The notes beneath the pieces are model-generated. The model made no database searches and was not told the origin of the DNA. It was given only the letters and a program-made list of their open reading frames with translations. Shown piece after piece: positions 23,560 to 35,800 of a stretch of DNA of 64,000 nucleotides. The translations under genes were made by a program, and so were the position numbers. Source of the DNA: Selaginella tamariscina (Eukaryota; Streptophyta; Lycopodiopsida; Selaginellales; Selaginellaceae); NCBI GenBank assembly GCA_003024785.1, contig PUQB01000349.1:62001-126000 (forward strand). Direction: 5' to 3'. Every line of letters begins with the position of its first letter. Position 1 is the first letter of the stretch.

Positions 23560-24230
23560 GGTAGGAGGCTAAGAAGCTCACTTCATGGCCTTGGAGTCTC
23601 TTGGAGTCTCATTTCGTAGGATATGAGGCTCACTTCATGGTATGTAAAACTCACTTTGTGGGATATAAGGCTCACAATGTGGGATAAGAAGTTTTTTTTG
23701 CAGGTTTGAAGTTTAACTTCGTGAGATAGAAGGCTCACTTTGTAAGCATGACAAATCACTTTGGGCTTGGAGTCTTCTTTCATGAGATATGAAGCTCACT
23801 TCATAGGATAGGATAGAAGGCTCACTTTGTAGGATAGGATAGGAGGCTCACTTCGTGGGATAGGATAAGAGGCTACTTTGTGGGATAGAAGGCTCACTTC
23901 GTAGTGCATTAGCCTCACTTTATATGCAAAAATCTCACTTTGTAAAGAAAAAGTCTTACTTGTGTGGTTGAAGTTTCACTTTGTAAAGGAAAAGAGTTTC
24001 ACTTCATGTGGCTTGGTGTCTCACTTCGTCACTTAAAATTACACTTATGAGCTGGGGTCTCACTTCATGGGCTTCACGCCTCACTCATTAGCTTATAGTC
24101 CCACTCTTATGAATTGAGTCCTATTTGGAGGATCACTTCATTGTCCTTGGGCTTTACTTCTGGCCTCACTTCGTGACCTTTTAACATCACTTCGTGGTCT
24201 TTGAACCTCACTTGGTAGGTAACAATATTA
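23560..24230. repeat. degenerate minisatellite based on GGCTCACTTCGTGGGATA
   Basis: Twenty or more imperfect units of about 20-32 bases, each with CTCACTT(C/T)(G/A)T followed by GGGATAGGA-like spacer. Units degrade toward both ends. A minus-strand frame (23583-23783) with SLISHKVSF-like repeats comes from it. No transposon ends were found around it. Confidence 0.85.
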
Positions 24231-25077
24231 ATTTATAGTGAGCGATATCTACAATATCTTGATTAGTTTGAATAGTTCAAATAATTTGTATCACGGAATT
24301 GCTCTCATGGCAATCATGAACTACTCAACTGTATTCTATTTTGATATTCACTGAAAACATTATTTTTAATCATAATTGTAATCAAGAACTAAATCACTCA
24401 TTAAAATCAAGTGAAGAATTTGGTTTAGTAGCTGGTGTTGTTACTGACCTTTTATTTCATGTAGATATCGGGCTATAACATGTTGAGGATGATATGTTAT
24501 CTCATGTTGTTAATATTGATGGATCCATTCTTGATTCTAAGTATTGTGACTTGCAATCCTAATCTCTTTTCTTACCCTTTGCAATACTCCTTCATAATCA
24601 ATATGGTTCCATCACGCTGCTGAACTTAATATGACAAAACCAATCCCAGAATATTATAGTTTTTTCTAATGTAAGGCTAAGGTGCAACCTTGTGTAATCA
24701 TGTATTACATATCTGCATGTAGCACATTTGTTATTGTTTAATAATAAAGGAATCATGCATGTAATATAATAGGAGTGTCCACAACCAAGTTGGTAATGGA
24801 CCATTTATGTGAATCTATCAAGGCATATCATACAATCTTCATTTGAGGGCTTATGCTAGCACTAATCCTCATTACATGTTTTTGGCTTATTATGAAGTGC
24901 TAAAGTGATATTCGATAGGGGTGTCACAACTAGCACACACATTTTTTGCACAATGCTTTATGAAAAAGACAATTCATTACATTTGAATACACAATTGTGT
25001 TTCACTAGTCATCTATAACATATTTGAATTCATGTATTAATGAATGAAGTGATTGCAATATTAACTACATAACGTTT

Positions 25078-25392
25078 TTAAAGACTTGTAGTTCATGAGA
25101 TAACACATTCATTACTTGTTTTTTCATAGCAATCTCCTTATTTTTACTGGCTAGCTCTTTTTTCATCTTATGTATCTTCATTTTATGCTCTTTGATTGAC
25201 TCCTGCTCCTGCCCAATAATACAATTCTTTTTTTTAAATCATTCATGCTTACTAAACTAACAACTTCCAATATTACTTTCAACTTGTTTGTCATGACAAT
25301 GATTGTTATGACCTCATTATGTGAATTCACATCATGCATCTTCTTTATTTCATGCTTTCCCTCGGTATCTTTGTCACCGGCGGACTCCAATA
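25078..25392 (-). pseudogene. remnant of a coiled-coil protein
   Basis: A minus-strand ATG at 25390 opens a lysine/glutamate-rich frame (MESAGDKDTEGKHEIKKMHD). After a frame change near a T run at 25227-25236 it continues as a clear heptad-like helix (HKMKIHKMKKELASKNKEIA) to a stop TAG at about 25078. The second part looks like a genuine coiled coil. I cannot name the family; a transposon-encoded or host protein fragment is possible. Confidence 0.35.
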
Positions 25393-28300
25393 GATTATAA
25401 GATCTAGTTAAATGAACACTTGGGGCAATTTATTTTTAACACTAACATTCCAATTGTGTGCTTTCTTTCCTCAAGTCTAAACATGTCTCCATATAAAACT
25501 TGTCGATAATATCTAAACTAAGATTCAAATTATTGTTAAAGGTTCTATTTTTAAACTCCTCATCCATAGCTTTGGTTGGAACTAGTGCATCCATTTCCTC
25601 ATAATATAACCCTCATGCGGAGTTATACCATCATGAATGTTATAACTAAAATGGGAACGTTTATAATCCCATTTTCTTAATAATTAGTAACTTATAATTA
25701 TTTAATTAACATTTTTAATATAAAAAAGTAACTTTTAAAATAATATATGTTTAAAGAAATATTTTTTTTAAAAAAATGTATATTTAAAATATGAATAATC
25801 AATGCATAAGTATTAATTAAATTTTTTTTTTATTCTCATTTTCATGTATCATTCCCATTTTAGTTACCACTTATTCATAATTTATCATTATCACCTATGC
25901 TACTTGGCATCAATCTCTTTCTACTGAGATATTGGGATTGGACGTGCAAGGCAATCATATGCATTGTAACCATGAACTCCATCCTAGTTATCATACCTAC
26001 ATGCTAAAATTCCTCTAGATATTCAATCTCTTGACGTTTAGGTTCACCTTGCTAAATCGATAGATCGAGGATCAAACTGAGTCTCACATTCTTTAAGTTG
26101 ATCACTAGGCTATTGTTATTTAGAAACCACATCATTTGCCCCATCTCTATCCTTCTACAACAATTTATGGCACTGGAATTCTTTGTGCAATTCATAATTG
26201 TTACCTGAATGATAACAATTGGTGGTCTTGTATTTAAATTTATCATTTAACATCTATCATTGTGGGCCTTAAAAACAAGTGCAACATTTGACTATGAATA
26301 TTTGACATTCACATTAATCAAATGATTGAAATCTCAATGTGTAGTACTTTTACTTTGTGATTGAGACTCTTCATAAAGCGACCTTTCCCTAAGATTCAAA
26401 CCCTAGACCAGCGGCTCAATGAGTATTTTTAGGAAATTGTTAAAAGGATTTAATAATATTAAAAGAATTTATGATAAATATGGTTGAAATTGTGCCCACA
26501 TGAGATTATGGGTATGTCCACTTTGGCAAACCAAACTAGCTTATCATCAATGTGATATGTATCCTTAATAGAGCTTGTGGCTTTCACCATAACAATATTA
26601 TTATTTATTAACCAACATGGATAACAACCAACTACTCCTAGTCCCCATAATCTTGTAGGAAATTCATTATCCATTATCAAACTTAGATATGTGTTTTCTA
26701 TATATGGTAGTATGCATATCAGTCTTTTATGTGTTTTATTAGTAGTAGTATCTCATTTGAATTAAATGGTTGCATGGTGTTTGTTAAGATAGACATTCTT
26801 GTAGTAGTACTCAATGCATAAAACATTTTCATTAGATATAACAATAATAACATAATATTAAAATTGACTAATATAATTTAATTCCTCATGTTGGTTGTTT
26901 TTACAAGAATGTTGTCTCCGGTTATGATGATTCACCCAGGATAATTGAAAACTCCACAACATCTGACTAAATGTTATATCCTAGGGCATTCTCTAATGTA
27001 CACTTCACTTTCACCCTTGATTCCCCTTTTGAAAGACATGTCAATGACTATATTGTTTTAGAAGAGAGATTCTTGCCATATCATACTTCCATTAGGCTTT
27101 ATTATTATGCATCTACATATAAATAAGGCATTCTAATCTAAATCGTGACTACATGTTTGTACTTACTTTTTTCCTCATTGTGATGCTTTCGTGTAGTTCA
27201 ACATATAATAAGGCTTTTTAATATGCTTGTGTTGTACATTTGCTTTTTATTCATAATGTGGTGCTTTTGTGTAGTCAAGTAGGAGATCTTCTTACCATTA
27301 TAAATCTTGTAATAGTAGCATATGTGAATTATTGACATGCTTAAATTACCATTGCCAGTTTAGGATTGCTCTATTTTATTATGTTTTTTTTAATAGAGTT
27401 GTAGATATTATATAACAAAGAAATATACATGATTCATAATTCCAACAACAAGATAATCATTATTATTGTCAATATGACAATATTTTATATGAATTTCATT
27501 ATTTTATTCATTTATTAAGTTCATAAAATCTATTGCCAAATTCTCCATCTTGTTTTGCTTAAAAGAATGTAGCCATTTTAATACAAGTTTGCATGTTTTC
27601 ACAAGACTCTTACATTATTTCTAAAAAAAAAAACCACGTATATATTAGTCCATAGTTTAAATCTCATTGCTTTATTAAAACCAATACATGCATGTATACC
27701 AGTTCAATTTTGAAAGTTAAAAGAATTATGTAAAAAATACATTAATAAAATAACCTAATGTCAAGGAATAAGAGGTAGGCACCTACAAGGAGGTTCGTAA
27801 GAAATTCTTAATAGTAAAAAAACTTTCAAGAGAAAATCTTATAAGAAATAATCATATGGTGATAGTTATAGTAATTAATCAATGTGGCACATGGAATCTG
27901 GAAGTGAACATGCATGACAAAAAATAAGTCTCCACACAAGAATCTCCAAGTTTGCTTCTCTTGTATTCATTCTAATAATCTATGGCATGCTATATAAATT
28001 CTCTATATATGTGATCTTGTGAGCATAAGCTATCAAGTGAGTAATTTAGCATGGCATGTGGCTAAAGTAAATTTGTGCCATTTAATTTCAGAGACTAGTT
28101 AAGAAGTTTGAATGCTAGTTTAAGTGTATAGTGTAGAAGATATATTTTATAAACGAGAAGGTTATCCTGATACTATTTCCAAAAGAAACCTATGAAACAA
28201 ATTGGCATCACGAAGTAATTTGCTAGTGTTGTTAGATCTCATTGGAATTCCTCAATTAAAAAAATATTTAAGAAAAAGTTAATGATAAAAATGCTCTAAA

Positions 28301-29328
28301 GGAGTAACGTATATATAAGAAAGAACTATATTTATATAAGGATGAATGAAGCCTTGGAGCTATCATAACTTTAATTTATCTCTAACAAAAAAGAGATAGT
28401 AGATAAATCAAGAGAGATTCTGTAAAGGAAGTAGACATTCTTAATAGGCACAAAACTATTATAAGAATCATTAAAATAGTGAAACATTATCAAAACCAAA
28501 AGTGAGAAAGATATTCATTATTAAACAAATTACTATATAATTAAAAAAGAAGACCTTGAAAAGTTAGAATTTACCTTTATAAGGTGTAATAAATAGACAG
28601 GCAGAAGGATATCTTAAGAGTTTTGTAGAAAAGCAAAGAAAGGTAATAAAGGAAGTCCATTAATTATGTTAAATATGACATTATTCTCTAGTATGTATTT
28701 CATCTTTTCATAAAAAAATGAGGACCTTAAAAGACATTTGTAGCAATTTAAGAGCTTGTAAAGCTGTATAAAGTGGTTTAATGTAGAAAGAATATTTTAT
28801 ATTTCTTTATACATTGAGTAAAAAATGTATTTGATTGGTATTATAAGTTCCGAGAGATGACTATTAAAAAGTGATATACATATTTAAGGAATACTTTCAT
28901 ATATAGAAATTACCACTCATGTAAGGAAATTTAAAATTATTTTAATGAGTATACACAAATTTAAAAAACATGAAAGCTTATATATTGTAAGAAACCAAAA
29001 GAAATAGCACTAAACTAAGCACATAAGGTTGCTTTGGTGTTGGTTGATTCAATAATTGGAGTTGGGAGAAAGAGTATTGTTTGCAAGCCAACATGTTGAC
29101 TAAGTAACTTAAGAAGCCAAATCTTTTAAACATAGGGACATTCTCAATTTCATACCTATGAATTTCTAAGGCGAAATAATAAAACAATGTATACTAATGC
29201 ATTATTTTATTTAAGAGGAGTATTGTGTAGAAAAGTTCAAGTATGTAGTGCTAATATTTATATATTTATATATACACATATACACATGTCAGGTTAGCTC
29301 TTTTGAGTTCACTTGTTTCATTTATGTG

Positions 29329-29332
<4 letters not shown>

Positions 29333-29367
<35 letters not shown>
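29333..29367. repeat. (AT)n microsatellite
   Basis: Thirty-five bases of alternating TA. Confidence 0.95.
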
Positions 29368-29371
<4 letters not shown>

Positions 29372-29559
29372 CAGTGGGATATCCAATATACACAATACTT
29401 ACACACAAACATACATTTTATTATGTGTATAAACATAATGGAGTTCCTTGGTTGAGTTTAAAGGAGTGTTGGAACTTATTATTTAAGCATTGTGGAAATT
29501 ACATATTGTTAGTGTTATAATTTAAGAGAGTGCAACCAATCTCTAAGGTGAGATTAAAG

Positions 29560-29800
29560 TATATTTTCCAATTGGTTTACCATGAATTTAATTGGATTGG
29601 GTGAACTTAGTTAGATTCACCACAAAATTACCCAGTTCGTAACAATTTTAATTGGGTTTGCCATGACCCTAATGAATTTGTAATCAACTGGTTTCGTGGC
29701 AATTTTAATTGGGTTCTCATAAATTTATTCTACTTTTTGACAATTTAATTGGGTTTGCCATAATCTTAATTGGGTTTTTAACAAATCCAATTGAAATCGT
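29560..29800. repeat. degenerate repeats on AATTTTAATTGGGTTTGCCATGA
   Basis: Five to six imperfect units of about 35-50 bases containing TTTAATTGGGTT and GCCATGA/GCCATAA, interspersed with AACTGGTTT. A simple decayed tandem repeat. Confidence 0.65.
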
Positions 29801-30711
29801 CATGAATTTAACATAACATGTTCATTCTTAATTTATTCACATATTGACTCATTACTATTATTTATTCATTTGCCAACTTAGAAAAAAGTTAACCCCCATA
29901 TATATGGAAATTATATATTGTTGGTGTTATTATGGGTAAATATATAATGCCCTTGTATCATGAGATAAGAAATAAATATTCATTCTTTCATCTATCCAAC
30001 ACTTCCATTCTTATTGTTATAATTATTATTATTTCTCTCTTTTCCTTTTTTTTTCTTCCTCAATTCAAAATTCATTGTTTTCCTCAGTTATAAAATTTTT
30101 CCATGAAAAAACTCTCCCCCGGTTTTACGTTCCAAAGTAGGTTTTACATTAAAAATATAGATTGTCAAAAAAAGGGTTAGGGACATCAGGCAAAATATTT
30201 GTGATGTAATTTTAAGAATACTTTATGTATTAAACTTAATAAAAAAAATAGACGAATTATTAACAGATGATTTATTTATTCATTTCTATTTTGATTTATA
30301 TTGCATAGACTTAAGTGTATTTCATAACTAATTTACGGCTGTCCTTTTCAACATAACCATAAATATATTAGAACTATAACAACTATTGAATATTATAACA
30401 AATGATTGATTAATAAAAAGGAAATCAATATACCTTCGTGATTCTTATGCTATGTTAATAATGTAACAAGTAAAAATTTAATTACAGACAGTTCTTTCTT
30501 ATTATATTATCAAGTAACACACAAGGAACTCTTGCCCATTTTATAAGTAAAAATATTTGTTGTTGCAACAAGGAAAAGAAAACAAAGTAAAAGAAAGAGA
30601 AAGATTATATGTAATGAGTATGCATGGATGTGTTTGATATGCACGTGCTTTCTCTCTCTCTTTCTCCCTCAGACACACATGCACTATATGTACATCTGAA
30701 TATCCTTTTCA

Positions 30712-32450
30712 TTAGCGAGAAACTTTCTGACAAAAATATGCTCCATGATCATCCTTGAGAATAGTTATGAGACTATTCTTCTGAAGATCGTCGGTGTCTA
30801 GATATACGTTCACACATTGGTTACAGTCTTCAACAAACTTTATGTAGACACTTATAGTGCAGTAAGTGCCTTCCAGAGGTTGCATGCGCACACTTTCGTC
30901 TGGTGGAATGGTCATCCTTGGCCTTTCCAAGCATCTCATATTCTCATGAAGCTCGATAGTCTTACCGGTAGCATTACGAATAATACAATCTTCATCGAGT
31001 GTGTCAGGCGCAATCCTAACTGGCTTGGCGAGTCCAATCTTGAGGTCCCTTGTTCGAAACACAATCTCATCAAATGTAGGGCGTTTATCAGGATTTGTAT
31101 CCCAACACTCTTTTATCAACTCTCCCAGCTTGTAAGGAACAATATCTGGCAACTCGGGCCTCCATGAGTCCTCTGTCGATCCCTTGGGTGCTATTGGAGA
31201 TCTACCAGTTAAAACCTCGTAACATGTCATCCCAAAACTGTAAACATCAGCTTTAAATGAATATTCAGTACCTTCACCATCTCCTGAACGAACTTCAGGT
31301 GCTCTCCAGTACGAGGTGCCAACCTTAGCCGTGAGAATTGTAGAGCCTTCACGAACCACTCTTGCTGTGCCGAGGTCGCCCAGTTTCACATGAAGGCGAC
31401 TTTCATCAAGGTTGGTTTCAGAAGCATTCAGATCCACCAGGATATTCCGAGCTTTCAAGTCCCTGTGCATTATCTTCTTTGAGTGTAAGTACCGCATCGC
31501 ATCAGCCACCTGGTATATCACATCCACAGTGAGCTTGATTCTCTTCAAGTCGACGGGTTGATTCGACTTGTTAATAAAGTCCCGCAGGTTGTCTGGGTGC
31601 ATAAGCTCCATAACCAGCCCGAATCTGTCAGTTTGCACGGTCTCTGGATATTCAACATAGCATATAGCTCTCACAATGTTCGGATGCTGCAACTTGAAGT
31701 GAACAACTGCCTCTTCATGAAGCACACTCGAAACTTGCACTTCTTGCAAGCAAATTTCTCACCGTACAGAGCTACCTCAACCACCCTTCCGTAGTTCCCT
31801 TCTCCAATCCCCTTTCCTTCGCGTATGTCCTCGTACGCAACCTTTGGGCAATACTCTGGTAGCTGACTTCGGGAGTGGTCCAAGTGTAAGAGCTTATGAT
31901 CCAACATCTGGAGTAGCAGTCCGGCACGCTTGCATAGTACAGTTTGCCTGGCCTCCTCGAAACACTCGTCCAAGTAAGGAATTAACAACTGTTGATCCAT
32001 ATGTCCAGCAAGGAAGAAATCATCTTGAACATAATCGTCTAACAAGGATTGTAATGTGACCTTCCATGCCTTCTCCCACTTACCTTGGAAGTTGTTTTTC
32101 GAGATAGAATCGAAAGACAACAACAAATCCATGGCATTTTTCCTGATTTTGAGACCCAGTGTAGCAATATTTACTGTACTGAGGGACTTGAGTGGTGATT
32201 TGGTCCTGCAACAACTTAGCAGCTCCATAGCTTGACTGGCCAAGTACTTGAGCTCTGGAACATTTAGATCTTCTTGATTGTTCACCTTCTTTAGAAAAAC
32301 TTCAACATGACTATAGATCTGAACTAGAAAAATGCCCTGCCATTTGTATATGTGGAATTCAGATTTACTGCCTTTGGATATTTGAGAAATTTTATGTCTA
32401 ATGTCTGAACCATGGCTCCTTACAAAAATCCCCATCCTCTTAATGTTCAT
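30712..32450 (-). CDS. plant protein kinase with N-terminal helical and C-terminal extra domain, one frameshift
   Basis: Intronless minus-strand gene of about 580 codons. Residues 1 to about 205 are mostly helical and I do not recognise the domain. Kinase domain from about residue 210: glycine loop GKGIGEGNYGRV, the lysine in FACKK, then after a one-base loss near 31740 HEEAVVHFKLQHPNIV, the catalytic loop IMHRDLKARN, DLG in place of DFG (KLGDLGTARV), the APE-like WRAPEV and SFGMTCYEVLTG. Lysine, HRD aspartate and DLG aspartate are present, so catalysis looks possible. About 100 residues follow the kinase (DTLDEDCIIRNATGKTIELH through FCQKVSR), a beta-rich tail. The kinase is of tyrosine-kinase-like (Raf/MLK) plant type; substrate unknown. 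An upstream non-coding exon cannot be excluded. Confidence 0.82.
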
Positions 32451-32839
32451 TCTCTGTAGTCTTACTGTATGCGAATTTGATTCTTTTCCTTTTCATTGTT
32501 TTCTGATAAAGCAATGTTTTTTTTAATCCCCAACATGATTCAAATAAAGACTTTCTTTACGATGGGTCTCGGCGAAGAGGAGGTTCGGGGCTTCAGAATA
32601 TTCTAGTATATTCTGGTATATTTGTGGATAACTGGGTATATTTTGGCATATTCTAGAATATTCTCAAGAATATTTTTAATATAAGTTTTTTAATATGCAG
32701 ACTGGCTTAATATTTGCCGACCAACAAATAAATCATTTAAATTTTTGTAATTTTTTTCAAATACTATATAAAAATGTTCAATAAGTTAGTTGTTAAAGAA
32801 AGTATTTTTATGTATACCATTCTGCTGCAATTGACAAGC
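32451..32839. other. upstream of the kinase gene, with TATTCTAG-type short repeats
   Basis: The region should include the kinase promoter. At 32598-32680 the motif ATATTCTAG/ATATTCTGG/ATATTTTGG recurs about every 8-18 bases. No gene seen. Confidence 0.45.
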
Positions 32840-35800
32840 AAACGGTGGACTTCCATCTCAGGAGCGAGCGCCTTTGAAGAAAGTATGTGACATTTGGGTT
32901 CAAGCCAAGCACACGGCTTTAGACAAAGTACATGTGTACACATGGGCTTCAACTTTTGCTCTTTTGAAAAATAGAACAACTACATGTAAGATAAGTACTG
33001 ATAGTCACCTTTGTAGAGTCATTTCTTGCCAAGACAACAAAAGCCTCTTTTTGTCATCTGACTATCACTTCAACATTTTTCACTCGACCTAAAAAAGTCT
33101 TGGCCTTGAGGAAATTCTTCTATTGTTCCTTAGTCATTTTTGTTGGAGTCTGGACCATGTGTCCTTTGAAAGGTGGAATTGTTGTAGATCCAACTCCACA
33201 TGGTGGTGATGGTGTTTTGTCCTTCTGACCCTCATCTACTCTTCTTGCCGTCCCCTATAAACCTTCAAAAACAAAGCATGCATCCTATTGTTCTCTGACC
33301 TCCTCAGTTGTCAGCTTTGTTTCTGCCAAATCATTGGTGGTGCTGAAATTCTTGACTGAAGAATTTTGCCGTTTGGCTTCTTGAAACATGCAAAATCTCT
33401 TGGGCAAAACCACATCATTTGCTGTACATACTCATTCCCCAAGGCATCATTGTACATTCGTTTTTTGTAAAATCTTGGTGCTAGCACTCTGCTTGGATAA
33501 CCGATTGGTTTTCCACATAGAGCAATTCCTTCCAGATTCATCCCCAAACACTTACCTTACTGAACGCTCCAATTTGTCTGATGGCCCACTCTGTTTGTGC
33601 AATCTCTCTTTTAAACCTCTTTGAACCTTAACCTCTTTCTTCTGTTCTTTTGTACCACCTGCTCTATGTACTCTATATCATGTTTATGTGAACGTTGAGC
33701 ATCAGATTGTTCTATTTCTATGACTGTTCTCCTGATAGTTTGCACTTGAACGTTAATCCTTTCTTTCATCTTTGCTCCATTGTTGAATACTTGACACAAG
33801 GTTATCTGTCAGAGTTTTAACCTAGAGGACTAACACGTGGCCGCCAAGTGGCCTTCCGGCGTCAATTCCCTATGTGAGCAACGCTAAGTCTTCTAAGATG
33901 ACCCTAAGAGTTTGACTCAGATGCCTAGTTAAACAGAAGACTTAGAGTCCTACCCTAGCCCCCTAGAATGACCATCCCCCGAACCCTAGAGGATATCCCG
34001 AGTAAACTTTAGGATCCTCTCTTAGTATACATAGACAGGCTCTTGCCCTAACCCCACAAAGGAGATGTGTCTCACACATGCCCCTGTGACAGAGCCAAGG
34101 CATCGTCACTTACCCCTTGAGGAATCACCCTCATTTGGGAGACAACCTCATTTGGGAGAACGACCCCTTTAGGGTGACAAGGGGTACCTTGAACCACGAC
34201 TAACCCCTAAGGGTTTAAGTGGCCAAGTCATACCCTAGACCTAGGACTAGTACTTAGTGAGGACATGAGTGTGCGCCGTAGGCAAACACGAATGTTTTAC
34301 TAAGCAAACTCCCTAAGGCTAGGTTTGGATAACCCTAAGTACATGACTATCAGAGTTTTAACCTGGAGGGTTAACACGTGGCCGCCAAGTGGCCTTCCAG
34401 CGTCAATTCCCTCTGTGAGCAACGCTAAGTCTTCCAAGATGACCCCAAGAGTTTAACTCAAATGCCTAGTTAAATAGAAGACTTAAAGTCTTACCTTAAG
34501 TCCCCTAGAATGACCATCCCCTGAACCCTAGAGGATATCCCGAGTAGACTTTAGGATCCTATCTTAGTAGACCTAGATAGGCTCATGCCCTAACCCACAA
34601 AAAAGATGTGTTTCACACATACCCCGTGACAGAGCTAAGGCATCGTCACTTACCCCTTGAGGAATCACCCTCATCCAGGCCCTTTAGGGCGACAAGGGGT
34701 ACCCTAAACCATGACCAACCCCTAAGGGTTTGGGTGGCTAAGTCATACCTTAGACCTAGGGCTAGTACTTAGTGAAGACACGAGTGTGCGCCGTAGGCGG
34801 ACACGAGTGTTCTACTAAGTAAACTCCTTAAGGCTAAGTTTGGATAACCCTAAGTACATGACCTTACGAAAAGGCTCATGCTAATAAGATTAGGTTGTTC
34901 AACACTTGGATTCCAAGGAGAACACTCCCCTAGCCAAGTGTGCCTAAGCACACCTGGTTACGAGATCTAACCTCCCTTGAGTAGATGCTCAAGGCTTAGC
35001 ACCCTAGTGCGAGTACAAACATGCTATTTACTAAAGTATCTAACTCCTTGGCGACAAACCCATGACACAACCCTAAAGGGTGTGCCTCAAGCATTGTATC
35101 ATGTGACGTCTAGCCCAGTGTCACATCTCTATGTGACACTGCCTTCCATGATGTGAGCTATCATGCCATAGCCCTTAGATTTAAGAGTTGCACCAAGTGC
35201 CACAAACGTGGCTCCTAAATGCCAACTCTAGAACCTCTTAGTGAACCCTCAGGAATTGGGTAATGTGAACTTGTTAAACAAGATCCCACACCCACAGTTC
35301 AACAAAGACATGAATGTGCCTTGCTTGGCCATGAGTGCTACACCTAGCTTGATGTGGAGGAAGAGGCTAAAGATAAGCCTCAATCTTTACCTCTTGGAAC
35401 GTGCATTATGACAAGACCTTCCAGGCATGGATTCATCAACATTAAGGGTGAGTTACCCCGAAGGTGGGACATACCCCTGTCATCTGGAAGTTAGGGTGGC
35501 ACAACAGAGGGTTGTGCCTTAACGACACAAGGTAGAGCTTGCACCGGGAGAAGAGTAACGAGCTCTGTTATGAACCTAGAACCCTCACTCCTATATACTC
35601 TACCTTATTTATGTGACAGAGCCCCACCCCCCATTTTCCTGTTTACATAAGTGGGCTAGCACGGAATCTTATTCCCAGAGGGAATATACTTGGTGAGTTA
35701 ATTAATGACTCATTAACCCCTAAACCCTAACTTGAGGAGTTTAGGGCATGGGGTTAGGTTAACCCTAAGGGTGTTTCTACCCATATCCAACATGCCAAAC

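Larger units (their letters stand above)
24231..30711. other. 6.5-kb gene-poor AT-rich region
   Basis: No intact gene. Short open frames at 24598-24804, 26052-26246, 26459-26680 and 28978-29187 (all minus) have no recognisable pattern. A coiled-coil remnant, an AT microsatellite and a short-unit repeat inside this interval are listed separately. Sparse, decayed transposon sequence is likely. Confidence 0.5.
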
